From Pyropia yezoensis (Eukaryota > Rhodophyta > Bangiophyceae > Bangiales > Bangiaceae): a stretch of 64,000 bases of DNA. The notes beneath the pieces are model-generated. The model searched no databases and was not told the DNA's origin. It was given only the letters and a program-made list of their open reading frames with translations. How positions within the stretch are numbered: the stretch's first letter is position 1; each line of letters opens with the position of its first letter. The translations under genes were made by a program, and so were the position numbers. The stretch spans positions 12,568,568 through 12,632,567 of the forward strand of contig CM020618.1 of assembly GCA_009829735.1 (NCBI GenBank), in the 5' to 3' direction. Positions 10,678 through 22,723 of this stretch are shown here, one piece after another.

Positions 10678-12338
10678 AACAGTGACCACCACGACGTTGA
10701 CAGTCCCGTCGACAGCACCGGCGCTGTCATGTCAACATAGGCGCATCCAGAAGCCGGCAGCGCCGGAAGCACCGCGATTCGAACACTGCAACACGCGCAA
10801 GTCGGCTGTGCGTAAGGGACAAGCATCTGGAACGTCGGGAAGGTGGCCACTGCCACGCGACCAGCGGTGGGGATGGCCTGATGTACTCCAGCGGTGCTCG
10901 TCACAGGATGAGCAAAAAAGAACGGGGGTGTAGTACAGGCGGCAGCGGGGCCGGCTTGCACCCAAAGCTGAGCTGCCGGCCATGTGACGCCGTCCCCGGC
11001 CATCCCACCCGCGGCGCTCCCCATAAGCGGCACAAGACGCGAAGGAATGCCGCCATCCGCCGACACCGAGCCATACCGGTGCAACAAGTAACGGTCTGAA
11101 ACGCCTACGCCGCCAGCATCATTGCGAGGTGTTCCCGCCCCGCGGCCACTGCCACCGTAACGACCAGCCCGACGTGAAGGCTGCATATTGCCAAGCAGGG
11201 TAAGCGCCCCGCACCGCCCTCCACCCCCTCTTCCAAAAGTTGCTCAGCGAGAATGTGACGTGTGTTGCAGGTGGGTATGGTAGGGAGACCGCGGGGAGCC
11301 CTCATCAGACGCGGGATGGACAGGCGGGGTGCAGGACGCTGGGCACGGGGCGGAGCGCAGCACACCAGAGTTGCCGTCGCGTCGGCCCGTGGGTGCGATG
11401 CCACTGAGCTCCTGGGCTCCCGTACGCCAGTGGTCCACCCCCGGTCAAGTGCCCTTGTAGGAGCGACGCGGCCAACCCAGAAGTGGCGCAACCCACTGCC
11501 GTGAGAGCTGGACCCAATCGGCCTCAGCTAGTCTGGGCCTGCAGGAGGGGTGGGCGTGGAGGATGTATGGGGGGCGGCAACGTTGCGGGAGCACTGCAGA
11601 ACCTGGTTAAAGGCGTCGCAAGCCCAGAAACCCGACTGTTGCAGAGCATCATGGATGCGAAGTCCTTACACACGCCTCGCAGCAGCGAGAGGCGTGCCCT
11701 CGGGCGGGGGCACCGAGCGGGGCGTCTACGCACATCTGGCTGAGTGCGGCCCGAGGCGGCCAGCTTGAACGGACCGTCAGCGTGCTGCACGTCCCCTCTG
11801 TCCCCCCCCCCTCAACCTTACCGCCTCACCCATACCGCCACTAAACCGCGCTATGGCGCACCGGCCGGGTGGCGACATAGGCTTGACGCTTCTGAGCGCC
11901 TCTCCGGATGCTCATTCACTGCATGCCGCGCCTGAGTCGGCCCAGCGGTCGCTCGGCGACCACCTCAGGCGGGCGTTTGCATCAAGTTCCTCGGGGCGGG
12001 CACACCCGGCCGCGACCACCGCGACCGACTCCTTGTCGCCGCCGCCGCCGCCGCGGCGCCGTTGCCATGGTCGCCTCGACGGTGGACGACTGAGTGGGCG
12101 AGATGGCGGCGCCTTCCAGGCCCGGACTGTCTTGCGGGGGGGTCCCCCCCGCATCAGGGCGCGCCGGCAAAGCCGGCGGCAGGGCCTATAGCCCTCCCGG
12201 CGCCCGCGGGGCTGCAGGCTGCGCCGCCATGGCGGTTGTGGCGGGTACACATGGCTTAGGCATAAAAACGCCTTCAGGTGTAGCAGATGAATACAGGCAA
12301 TGTCCTTTTCCTGACTGAGCATCAACACCCGGTACCCC
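9535..12338. other. No confident gene; GC-rich with a triplet microsatellite
   Basis: Long frames on both strands here are low-complexity Pro/Arg/Ala/Gly products of base composition. The sequence holds the GGC/GAC array at 10584-10677. The 11.2-12.2 kb part has no conserved motif that I can name. An unrecognised gene cannot be excluded. Confidence 0.45.
10584..10677. repeat. (GGC)n-(GAC)n compound microsatellite
   Basis: About 23 GGC units are followed directly by eight GAC units. In one plus frame this reads poly-Gly then poly-Asp, but no flanking protein is recognisable. A purer, longer GGC array is not seen elsewhere in the window. Confidence 0.95.
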
Positions 12339-15300
12339 CTACTTAAACGTCACGACGGTAACGCCACTCCCCCCCTCCTCACTGGCGCCATCTCGCCAGG
12401 CCCCTACCAGACCATTCCCGTCGAGCGCCTCGCGGAGGGCGCGCTTCAGCTTGCCCGTCCCGTGGCCGTGGATGAGCCACACGCCGCCCAGCACGAGCGT
12501 CCGGGAGAGGATGTCGTCGAGCTTGCCCAGCGCCGTCTCCACCCGCTGGCCTCGCAGGTCGACCGTGTTGGCCGCAGTCCGCACCAGCGGCGGGCCAGAG
12601 CGGCCGCCACCCCCGCCGCCGCCCCGGCCGCCGCCACGGCGACCGCTGGCAGGCGCCGGGGTGGGCGGCGGCGCGGCGCGGCGGCCAGTTAGCTCGTCGT
12701 GTTTGACCTTGGCGCGCATGCCCCCCCACAGGACGGTAAGCTCCTTTTTGCCAGCCGGCGCGTCGACTACCTCCACCTCGCCGGGTCCAAGCCGGGGCAC
12801 CACCACCCGGTCGCCCTTGACCACCGACCCGGCGGGGGGGCCCGTCGCGGCAGAGTCCTCCGCCTCGTCGGGCGGCAGGGGCACCCCCCCCCCAGACCGC
12901 GCGGCGGCCGCCTCGAGCGCCGCCAGCGCCGCACGCGCCTCGGCGGCCGAGGCGGCCGACGCGCCGCCGCCGCCACCCCCACGCTGCATGGTGCGCACCA
13001 CGTCGGCAATCGCCGACCGGGCGGCGGCGACTTCCTTGGCAAACGCCGCCTCCTGGTGTGCCCGCAGCTCCGCCTCGTGCGCCCGAACGGTGGCGGCGCG
13101 GGCAGCCAGCTCGTCCCGCAAGGCTACCGCCTCGGCGCGGGCGGCCGCCGCGTCGGCGGCAGCGGCTTCGGCGGCGGCGCGCTGCTCCTCGAGCGACTCA
13201 ATCAGCGCCGACGCGTGCGGGGTGGCAGTGGTCGCGCCGCCCGACGGGGTGGCCCCGCCGCTGCCACCGTCCGTGCCGTTGGGGCTGCCGCCGCCACCGT
13301 CACCGCCGCCGCCCGCCACAATGACGCCTGGGCGGGGGGCGGAGGTCAGCGACTGGCGGGCACCCTCAATGATGGCGGGGGGGCAGCCCAGGCGGGCGGC
13401 GATGGAGAGGGCGTGGGAGCGCCCGGGGATGCCCCAGATGAGGCGGTAGGTCGGCCGCAGCGCAACGTCGTCAAACTCGACCGATGCGTTCTCAAAGCGG
13501 TCGTCCGTCCGCCGCCGCCGTCGCCGCGACCCCCTGCCTTCCGCTCCGTCCTTCTCGTCCTCGAGCGCAGGGGATGGCACCCCATTCTCCTCGGGTGTCA
13601 CGTACTTGAGCGTCGTCAGCTCGCCGTGGTGGGTGGTGGCCAGCACCAGCCGCGCGCGCCCGGCAGCGAGGTACCGGAGCAGGCTGATGCCGAGGGCGGC
13701 GCCTTCGGCCGGGTTGGTGCCGGTGCCGAGCTCATCGAGGAGCACCAGAGACGCTGGCGTTGCGGCGTCGAGGATGCGCGTCACGCGACGAATGTGGCCC
13801 GAAAAAGTGGACAGGGACGCGAGAAGCGACTGGTCGTCGCCAATGTCAGCCAGGACCGTGTCGAAGTAGGGCAACACCGCCATATCATCCGCGTTGGACG
13901 TTGATGCGTGAACGAAGATGCCGGCCTTGGCCAGCAGCACACACACCCCAAGCGTCTTGATGGTGCTCGTCTTGCCACCCGTCTATGCGGGGCAACGAAC
14001 GCGAGAGCAGGCGCCAACACAAAACGAAATGCACACATACAAGAGCGTTCAGTCCCAGGGCGGGGGTACACTCGGGGTCAGCACAGTCAGGAGCGACAGG
14101 ACGCGTTAGAGTGTGCGACGAAACGGAGCGACTGGGGTCGACAAACAAGGGAGAGCAACGCCGCGAGCACTCTCTCTCTCTCTGAAAAACCGGGACTATG
14201 CCCAACCTCTCCGCAGGCCCAGCTCCATCCCCAGCACCCCCGTCCCACCAGGATTCACGCTGGAGACCCAGTGAAAGCCTCAGTCGCACTCGCCGTTGCC
14301 CTGCACGTACGTTACTGCCAGTCACCACCGCACACCGTACGTGCCCCCCCAGCTCATAGTCCACAGGCACCACCGATGCAAGCCCCGCCGCCGCGGTAGC
14401 GTCTACAGCTCCTCCCCCACCGCTTCCCCCCCCCGACTTGCGCGCACTGCGGCGCGCGGCTGCGGATGCTTCCTCCACCGCCTTCCCCACCAGCAGAGGA
14501 TGTCGGACGCCACGGAGGGAGAGCTCCCCGCCATCCGCCCCGTCGGCCGAGAAGCGCACATCCACTCCCCCAATGGCCGCCGAGTAGCGCGCACGCGCGG
14601 CCGCAGCGTCGAGGGCGCCCACCACCTCTTCCAAACCAGCATAGCCGCCCTCGCCCGCCAGCGGAGCGACGGCGCTCTTGGTCAAGGACCGCCGCACTGC
14701 TTCCTCCACCCGCCGCTCCTTGGCCTCGAGTGTCTTGAGGCGGTCGTTGGCGCCCCGCATCTCGACGGGCTCAAGGAACACCGTCACGCCCGTCGCAGAC
14801 ACGTCATGCACAACGGCTTTGCGGAACACCCCCTTCTTGGCTACCTTGACCGCCAGCACCGCCCGCCCGTACCGAGAGGTCACCACCCGGTCCTGCACCG
14901 CGTCGGCGTGACGCGCCATCAACGCCGCGGCCGTTTCTCGGAGGCCAGACCGCACCGCCCGCACGTCGCTGCGAACGGCAGCCAGCTCGGCCGACGCTGA
15001 GTCGCGGACGTCCCCCTGCTCGTCCACTGCGCGGGTGATGGCGCGCTCAAGCTCGGGAAAGGTGCGCAAGCGGCCTACCATGGCGCTAAGTGTGGAGAGC
15101 TCCACAGACCGGGACGTGGACGAGCTGCCGCCGCCCGCCGTGTCTGCGCTGCCACCGCAAGCAGGGGACACCACCAGCGCTGGCCGCCGCCCAAGGCTGG
15201 CCTCTGACTGCTTGCGTCGTCGGTCTGCCGCCGCCCCAGCGGCGACGCGCCCCCCAAACGCCGCTGCAAACTGCGCCTGGCTTGCCGTTGGCCGCTCGTC

Positions 15301-16506
15301 GTCGGCGGCACCCGCAGCCTCTTCGGCAAGGTCACCGTCGCCGTCTACCCCCCCCCCGCCCCCCCCCGCCCCCCCGGCGGCGGCCGCGCCCCCCACCTGC
15401 CGCCGCAGCCGCCGGGCAGCGGCAAGCGTCGTCGCCACCCCCACCAGCTCCTTGCCAGACAGCACAAATCCGCGGGCCGCCGCCGCGACCGCCGGCGCCG
15501 CGTCGACAACGCCGGTAAAGACCAGCGGGCGGGCGAGGCGAAACTCGAGGGCATAGGCCTCACGCGTTTCCGCGAGCAGCCGCTCCGCCTCGGCCCGGGT
15601 GGCGCCGAGGCGCACCAGCAGGGGGGCGGGTGCCGCGGCGGGCGCACCCGTCGTGGCCCCACCGCCGTCACGGCCGCCGCCGCCACTGCCAATAACACCG
15701 ACACCGCCACCGCCACCGCCGCCGCCCCCCCTCTGGGCACTTCCGTCCGCGGTGGCCCCCGAGTAGCCCGCCCCCCGCGACAGGTCCCGCCGCCGTCGCG
15801 CACGCGCCGCCGCCACCGACGCTGCCACCGACGGGGGTGGCTCGGCCCACTCTTCTTCCCGCCGCCGCCGCGCGCCGTCGTCAGCGGCGTCGGCCGCCGC
15901 GGCGGGCTCGAGCGCGCCCGACAGGGCGAGCAGCCCCAGCGGCGTCGACGCCCACCGCGCAATGGCGGCTGACACGGCGGGCCACTCGAGTAGCCGCGCC
16001 GACTCGTCGGCGATTGTCTCGTCCGTGTCGTCAACGGGGAGGGCGGTGGAAGTGGGGGTGGCGGTGGGGGTAGGAGTGGGGGGGGAGGGCGGGGACGGAG
16101 ACGCCTCTGCGGCGGCTGTCGACGACGACGCCACCAAAAAGGCCCAGCCGTTGCTGCCACCATCCGGAGGGGGGAATGCGTCCGTCTGCCGCCCGACGGC
16201 AGGCGCCGCGGCTCCGGCGGCGCCCGCCAGGCGGGTGCGGCGGCGGCGCAGCAGGGGTTGCGGCGGCGGCGGCGGGCACGCCCAGGCACTGCTGCCCAGC
16301 GAGACGCCGCGGTGGGTGACGGCGGCCGCGCCCTGGCAGGGAGGGCCCACTGCCGTCACAGTTGGTAGCGGGGGTGTCAAAAAAGCGGGCCTTAGCGCGG
16401 CCGATGGGCTCGCCACGCCAACCGCCACCGCCGACGCTGATGCCATGGCCGTCGCCGCCGCCGCCTGCGCCGCCGAGGCGGCAGGGTGGCTGCCGGTGGG
16501 GGCCAT
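12339..16506 (-). CDS. mutS2: MutS2 family ATPase/endonuclease (plastid-type), two exons
   Basis: Exon 1 is 16506-14311 and exon 2 is 13982-12339, joined across a GT-AG intron to give about 1279 residues. An Ala-rich N-terminus suggests an organelle transit peptide. The MutS core follows, with a clamp/coiled-coil part (LKTLEAKERRVEEAVRRS). The Walker A motif TGSNTGGKTST is split by the intron after N732, giving K736. Walker B is LVLLDELGTGTNP (D815-E816). A C-terminal Smr domain (about 1203-1279) carries VDLRGQRVETALGKLDD and HGHGTGKLKRALREAL. Bacterial MutS2 has about 780 residues; the excess is Gly/Ala/Ser insertions. Known family roles are suppression of recombination and rescue of collided ribosomes. 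Plastid location is inferred. The start context is agccATGgcc. Confidence 0.93.
13983..14310 (-). other. mutS2 intron inside the Walker A codons
   Basis: This is a 328-bp intron with donor AAC|GTACGT and acceptor GCATAG|ACG. Joining restores an unbroken P-loop, which strongly supports the boundaries. A CT-rich stretch on the sense strand precedes the acceptor only weakly. Confidence 0.9.
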
Positions 16507-16955
16507 GGCTAGGCCACAGAAGAAGAGGAAAACGGGGATACCGCCAGCGGCCGTCAGCTCCCGGCAGGGTGGAAAGACCGGGCGTGGCGCCCCGGGAGCG
16601 CGACGAGGGAGTCAGAGGGCGCGCCAAAGCTATAGGGGGAGGGAGAGGGCGGTGGCTTCCAGAGGCAGGCAGGACGTGGCGAAACTGGACAGAGACAGGG
16701 CAAGGCATCCGCCGCCCACTGGGGGAGAGGAGAGACGCGTTGCCGGGCGGCGTCTGTCCCCGGTGGTTGGAGCTCGACTCGCGCGGCCGCTGGTTGGAGA
16801 CCGGAGATGGACCGGGCGTTTGTGGGGCGGGTGCCGGTGGGCTGGCCGTGGAGGCACAGAAATTGCTGCTTTGCACCGCAAACTGAGCATGGAACAATTA
16901 CTTAACATAGCCGAGAAGAGACAAACATCCTGAAAATGGACACACTTTTCAGCGA
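16300..16955 (-). promoter_or_regulatory. mutS2 promoter/5' region, source copy of a segmental duplication
   Basis: About 205 bp of transit-peptide coding and 450 bp upstream of the mutS2 ATG recur at 25655-26305 in the same orientation, at what looks like about 85% identity by eye. The upstream part (for example GGCAGGACGTGGCGAAACTG and TGGAACAATTACT) is at least as conserved as the coding part. That suggests it holds the promoter and 5' UTR. Confidence 0.75.
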
Positions 16956-19013
16956 GCACTTTGATTCGAAACCATTAAATACGTAATGGAACTCTCTTAT
17001 GCGTGTTGTCGGAAGAAGTCGAATAATGACTGTACTCTTCGTTATCTTCGGTTATTGAACCGTTCTGCAATACATTTTTTGAATAGTCTCGCACGCCACT
17101 GTGTGGCAGCCCTTTTTTTGTGCCAGAGCGGAAATAGTGTCCACACAACGAAGTCAAACGCGATTTCTACACACACTTACTGCTGAATGCGGCCGATTAC
17201 ACGAAAAAACGGATGCGCGCAGCCGATTGCAGATAATTACAGAACACGGGTTATGACCCACTGCCCTCCCGCATCGCCCCCCACCGCATCTCGTGATCCG
17301 CATCATCGCCCCCTCCAAGCAGCTCCGCCTAGTCCTTCTCCACCCTCAGTCTCCTACGTGCCCCCCCCCCCGGACGACGCAACGTCGGCGGCTGCAGTAC
17401 GGCGCTCCCCGGCCGCCGCCACTGGGATTCCAAGAGCACCGCAGTCGCGGCGGCTGCGTCGACGTCCACGCAGGGGCTCAGCAGGTTGCCGCCACGCAGG
17501 TCTTCGGCCTCGGCGGCCGCCGGCCGCCACCCGTGCCTTGCCCGCCGCCGCCAACCGCCTCCCGTGCCTTGCTGCCGCCCAGTCGCCCACTGTCCACGCG
17601 GCGGCGGCTGCGGCCTTGGGAGTACGGGCCGTGGCCACCCCCGCCGCGGAGCCCGCTCGCACGACCACGGCGTCCGCGACAGCCACGGAGGTTGGGAGGG
17701 AGCGCCACGAGCGCCGCCTCCGCGCCGGCGGGGTGGCCCAACCGCAGTGCTGCCGTGGTGGTCGGGACGGCCGCCCGCTTCGCGTGGCTGGACGGGGGTG
17801 GGGGGGGGAGCCCCCGTGGCCGAGGCGGCAGCTGCCAGGCTTACGGCCGCGACGGCTTGCACCTGCGTGGCTCCCGTGTGACGTCGGCGAGCGGCGTACG
17901 AAGACGGTGGCGAGCGCGGCGGCCACGTGGGGGGGGGCGTCCCTGGAATGGGGCAGCCGTCTGGGGGCGGCCTCGACCAGCACAGCGGGAGGGCCTTTGG
18001 GGAGAGGGGGTCGGGGTGCGTGCCATCACCGCCGCCGCCGCCGCCGCCACCGCCGCCGCCGCAGCCGTCTCAGCCGCCGCTGCCGCCCGCCGCGGTGTCC
18101 CACGGCGCCGCGCCAGTTGTATCTTTTTCGGTCCGCGCCTGCGCCCGCGGGCTCGCCCCTCCCGCGAGCAGACGCCGCTACCCACGGCGACGCGCAACCG
18201 CCGCTGTCAATATCCACACGTCTGACGCCGCCTTTGGTACCGGTGCTGCCACCACCACCAGGTTTGATGAGGGGGGGGGGGGGGGGAGCACCCCACGCGC
18301 TGGGTGCAGCCTACCATGGCGCGTGGTGGACGTGCGGAGCAGAGCGGCCACGCCGATCTCGTCAACCGCGGCCACCGCCCAACAGCCCCCACCGGGTGGG
18401 CCCGCCACCCCCACTGTCGCCGCTTCGCCGCCCGTCGGCGCCGTGACCAGTGCCGCCGCAGCGGCCACGTCGTCTTTGATGTCGCGTCGGCCACCTTGGC
18501 CAGGCCGTTACCGCTCCCCGTGCGCCACGGCCGTAGCGGCGCCGACGGGGCCACCGCGGCCGCCGCCACCACCGCCGCTTTGCCGCGATGACGTCACTGG
18601 TGGCGGCGGGCGCACCTGCGTCGGCGGCCCTTCCTTCATCTGCGTCGGCGAGGCGAAGCCACGCCGCCGCCATAGCGCCGAACACGACGACGGTGGGGGT
18701 GACGGACGACGGTGGGCAGAGCAGACGACGGTGAGGATGGCGGACGGCGGTGGGTAGGGCAGACGATGGTGGGGGTGGGGGACTGATGCGTTCATCACCT
18801 TAACGGCGCGTTGTATTGCGTCCGAGCCGCTCACTGGAGATCAACCTCAAATGACAATGTCAATCACAATGCCCATTTCAGTTGCAAAGATATGCCCTGC
18901 ATGCACACACGTCTCTGCACAGCCTCGCATAAGCGCCTGTCGAGCTACCCACTCCCTCCGTCACTCCGTACGTAGCAGCAATAGGGCAGCGCTCGACGCA
19001 CTCCAAAGCCTCA
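16956..19013. other. No confident gene between mutS2 and the PUD-like gene
   Basis: An AT-richer stretch (16956-17190) includes a fragment at 16969-17014 that recurs at 24372-24414 (ATGGAACTCT and TTATGCGTGTTGT). From 17.2 to 18.8 kb the sequence is GC-rich with triplet repeats (18028-18062) and a C/G-tract. Long frames on both strands are Ala/Arg/Pro-rich and show no recognised domain. Confidence 0.45.
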
Positions 19014-19592
19014 CTACAGCTGCTTGGACTCGTACACAGTCTCACTAACCCCAGATGGCGATGAAATGACAATGGTGCCGTCCCCGTTGAGCCGTAGGTC
19101 GACATAGCAGCCCGCGTCTTCCTCGCGGAGAATGTGCTGCTTGAAACCAACCGTGGACTCGCCGTTGAACAGGTGCTTGGTGGCCTCGGACGCGACGCCT
19201 GCGGCGACCACCCCCGCCGCAGCGGCGCTGGGGCCGCCGGCGCAAGTCACCGCCGCCGCGATGGCACCCGCCACGATGCCCGTCGCGGAAGGTCCGACGC
19301 TCTCCAGCTCGTCAATGATGTTGCGAAAGTTGTTGGGCGCCGACACGTACTGCGTGGTGCCGTCTTCTGAGAACCACGACACCACCCACCAGTCCTTCCC
19401 CGTGGTGAAGGCGCCCACGTGGTACGCAACGCTCTTGCCTTCGGACTTTTGGCCGTCCAGCAGGACGCCCCACTGGTGGTGCTCCTTGTACACGCTTGAG
19501 TACTTGTGGACGACACTCACCGCCCCTATGGGCGCGCCGGTCGCGTTCGTGACCGTCACCTCGGCGTACTTCGTTTCCGTGGTCACGCCCAT
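19014..19592 (-). CDS. PUD1/2-like domain protein (192 aa)
   Basis: This single-exon small protein resembles the PUD1/PUD2 family (proteins up-regulated in daf-2 nematodes, with homologues in fungi and algae). Visible hallmarks are YAEVTVTNATGAPIGAVSVV, VHKYSSVYKEHHQWGVL, a turn GKDWWVVSWF and PNNFRNIIDELESV. An Ala/Gly hydrophobic segment follows at about residues 103-135, then a C-terminal beta-rich part (GDGTIVISS). The family is a beta-sandwich of unknown biochemical role, usually cytosolic. No signal peptide is seen. The start ATG is the first in frame; a TATA-like box lies about 165 bp upstream. The assignment is from motif memory. Confidence 0.7.
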   Translation of the reverse strand: MGVTTETKYAEVTVTNATGAPIGAVSVVHKYSSVYKEHHQWGVLLDGQKSEGKSVAYHVGAFTTGKDWWVVSWFSEDGTTQYVSAPNNFRNIIDELESVGPSATGIVAGAIAAAVTCAGGPSAAAAGVVAAGVASEATKHLFNGESTVGFKQHILREEDAGCYVDLRLNGDGTIVISSPSGVSETVYESKQL

Positions 19593-19755
19593 GATGAGAG
19601 GTCTTGGTAGGGGTCAGAGGGTAGCAAGTGGATGACGGCGGGGGTGACGGGCAAGGGCGACGGGGGAGGGAGCTGCTGTGACAGAGGGCGGGGGGTTTGT
19701 GATGCTGCTGGTGAGAGTGTGATATGTGAGGGCTGCGGATGCTCGGGGGGGGTGC

Positions 19756-19761
19756 CTTTAT
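19756..19761 (-). promoter_or_regulatory. TATA box candidate for the PUD-like gene
   Basis: On the minus strand the sequence reads CCTATAAAGG, about 165 bp before the PUD-like ATG. It is the clearest TATA element upstream of any host gene in the window. Confidence 0.5.
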
Positions 19762-19764
19762 AGG

Positions 19765-20796
19765 TGCTGGGAGCTGTCCAGGAAGGAGCGGTCGGGCGCA
19801 GGCAGCGCGAAAGACAACGTACTAAATTTAGTGGGGCTGCATAGGACTAGGCTCGTACATGTTGGATGGGGAATTGCCAAGTTGACGACTTGGATGTTTC
19901 TAGGGTCCCTGGCGTCATGCGCCCGACGCAATGAAGTGGTGGCCGCCAGTGGGGGCGTCCGTCGAGGGGCCGTTGGCCGATGGTCGGGGAACGGTGGGTA
20001 ATGTGCGGGACGACGTTGGCGGGGGAGCCGGTGATGGCGGTGGCACCCAGCGGCGGGCGGTGGCAACGCACTGGCGGAGGGGGCAGCAGGCACTCGGAGT
20101 GGTGACCGTGAGACGGTTGAGGCGCGTGGGTACCGCGGCGGAACCGGTCGAGCGCAGGGGTCCAGCGCGGTGACCCACCGACGTGTGCTGCAGCGGTGTG
20201 GTGGATCCTCCGTAAATAGATTAACCATGACCAGATGGCCGCAAAACGCCCATGCGGTGTTCCCGCGGAGGACGCCAATCGGCAAGCCCGTAACGTGCTC
20301 CAATTCCAGAGTGCGCCCTCTCGAGTAGACAGTGGACCCCGCACGCTCCATGCTGTAGTCCCAAGACCTGCTTCATTGTGGATGGGCGGCCTGGCGGCGC
20401 CCACCGTCTCCGAGGCTAGTCGCTGTGTGTTGTCGAGTCCACACGGCTGGCATCCACAGCCGACGATTCACTGCGCGCCCCTCCTGTGACCGTAACGTGG
20501 ACGGGACCTTCCGGGATCCCCGCCCGCACAGCACCCAACAGATTTGGTGAAATGAACAGGTCCAAGCTTCTGACAATCGTTCGAGTCCAATCGGCGGCTC
20601 GAACGCTTTCGAGACATTGCGCTCGTCTATGAGGTAGCGACTTGCGCCATCGTTCGCGGACACCATCACGCAGCGGCCATCGGCGCGGATTTACCAAGCT
20701 CTGCCTCTCACGAGAATGCTCGGCAAGCTGGAACGCATTGAATTGGGAACTGGCGGGCACAGAGTGCACTTTTTACTACGCCACTATCACTGCTCC
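19765..20796. other. No gene seen upstream of the PUD-like gene
   Basis: Moderate GC, with no recognisable protein on either strand. Minus-strand frames at 20373-20769 have ordinary composition but match nothing I know. Confidence 0.45.
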
Positions 20797-20798
20797 TA

Positions 20799-20916
20799 TT
20801 GTGCGTCCCGTAAAAAGTGGACGTCCACAGGTCGTGCAGTGTGGGTTTGATTGGTCCAGTGGCCGATATTTGACATGATCACGACACGTGCACGTCTACT
20901 TTTACGGGACGCACTA
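20799..20916. mobile_element. MITE copy 1 (118 bp), TA target duplication
   Basis: Terminal inverted repeats start (T)TGTGCGTCCCGTAAAAAG and end with the reverse complement. TA dinucleotides flank it at 20797-20798 and 20917-20918. It has no coding capacity. It is about 95% identical by eye to copy 2. Confidence 0.92.
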
Positions 20917-21548
20917 TACTCACCCTACCCGCCACTTCCACGACCAGTGCGCAGCACATGCACATGGCATGTGGCCCTACCGACGAAGGCTTGGTCTCTC
21001 AATCCTCACCGTAACCATTTTCGCATACAGTCGAGACAATCAGCATCGAAGCGAAAGACACATGGTGATACCCCTGGTCGTCGGCACTCTGCTCCAACCT
21101 GCTCCCCTCCACAGCCCCCCACAGCCCTCCCCTCTTCCTACCATAGATAGCCCCCTGCTCGGAACCATATCAAACAAAAGCCATACACAAGACCACAGTT
21201 TTGGTCAGGAAGCAGACCAGAATGGTCAACATACCGCGCTCGTGCTGGGGGTTGGCCGACTATGCGGGGGCTGCCCCCCGAGCGCCCGCCGAACTGGGGG
21301 CGCTGGGCGAGCGCGTCTCGGCAAGGAGGGCGGCTGCATCGTCGAGGCGACGACTTCCGGCGTGGCAGTCAGCTCCACCACCCCCTCCCGCCCCCCTTTC
21401 GAGGCCACCGCAGGAACATCGAAGGCGAGGCGGACGGAAGCGCGAAGGGTGTCGTGTCCGACACAGGTGCGCGGCAGTAGGCCACGCGGCAGAGAAAGGG
21501 CGAGCAGGTGCAACATCGTTGGCAACGAGATGATTGGGTGGGCGGACG

Positions 21549-21713
21549 AGGCAAGAAAGAGGTAGCGGGAGAGGGGGAGAAGGCAGGAAGAGGGGGGGAG
21601 AAGGAGAGGAGAGGTGGGGCGCAAGAAGACGGAAAGGGGGGGGAGGTAGGGAGAAGGTGGGTTGAGGGGGGGAGAAGGCAGGGTGAGTGGGGAATGAGCG
21701 AGGGGAGAAGTCG
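21549..21713. repeat. Long polypurine tract
   Basis: About 165 bp of almost unbroken A/G on the plus strand, with G-runs and GAGAAGG repeats. Such a tract can form triplex (H-DNA) or G-quadruplex structures. Frames through it give Gly/Arg/Glu low complexity only. Confidence 0.85.
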
Positions 21714-22604
21714 TCGTTGCCCATGCGGCTGCACTCGACACCGCCCACGCCGCCTTCAACCAGACGCTGTGCACACAACAATGGTGCACGCCCCCTCCTG
21801 GGGAGCACCAGGTGCGCATAGGCGGTGTGCCGAAGCCCTTCACCAGGGCCTTGGGCGCAGCCACACGTCGGGCTGCTCTCAACCCCAGGGGCATATGCCC
21901 ACGCCTCCTCGCTCAGGCGTACATGTCCGTGTCGTGGCGGCCGCGCAGTGACTGCACAAGCTCCCTCTTGCTGACAACCGGCCATTGCACGGTGAGCTCA
22001 AAAACTTGAACGGTCCCACACCCGCTGAAGCGTCCGCTGCGCTGCCCCCCCCACGGAAACACGAAGGTATAGTCGCAATGCCCTAGAACTCTTCGCCACG
22101 AGTCTCCTGGCCCTCCGCGTTGTTGCGAAGGCATAGATATGCGGGGCAGAGAGCGACCTCGAAAATATTATGGGTCCACGGGAGCAGAATACAACGGTCT
22201 GGCGATCGCGACGCGATTTCGTTCCCCTTCTGACGCTCAAGCGGCGCCAGAATAGTTCGAAACCGTTCGTTAAGGCGTTTCTGTTGGATGCTGTGCGGAT
22301 ATGCAGGACACCTTCCCCCACCCCAACGCCCGGCCGCTGTTGCCTGGTGCAACAGCTATTCACATGAGACTATCTACCGGACCGGGCCGGTTCACAGTTC
22401 GCCAACCGTCATGTGACGACGGCAAATGTACACCTGCAAAAAAACATTGAGATCGCGCATGCAACGGTACAATACAATTTACAAAAAGTACAACTAATTA
22501 ATACTTCTGGTACCATTGACGACTTGCCTAGTGCGGCAGCTACCTAGATATGTGCTGCCAGGCCTCCTCACACCTTCTAACACAGTGTCAGTTGGTGTTT
22601 GATA

Positions 22605-22723
22605 TTGTGCGTCCCATAAAAAGTGGACGTGCACAGGTCGTGCAGTGTGGGTTTGATTGGTCCAGTGGCCGATATTTGACATGATCACGACACGTGCACG
22701 TCCACTTTTTACGGGACGCACTA
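22605..22723. mobile_element. MITE copy 2 (119 bp), TA target duplication
   Basis: It has the same orientation and nearly the same sequence as copy 1, with ends TTGTGCGTCCC and GGGACGCACTA. TA flanks lie at 22603-22604 and 22724-22725. The arms of about 28 bp end in GTGGACGTGCAC. Confidence 0.93.

Noticed and set aside
10768-10800. tRNA-like B-box on the minus strand (TGTTCGAATC)
   Set aside because: The flanking bases do not form a five-pair T-stem, and no A-box or acceptor stem is found at the right distance.
12451-13904. Long plus-strand frames opposite mutS2
   Set aside because: They are antisense shadows of the well-supported MutS2 exons with no domain of their own.
17187-18757. 419- and 276-codon plus-strand frames as genes
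   Set aside because: Composition is Arg/Pro/Ala low complexity, equally long frames exist in other phases, and no domain is recognisable.
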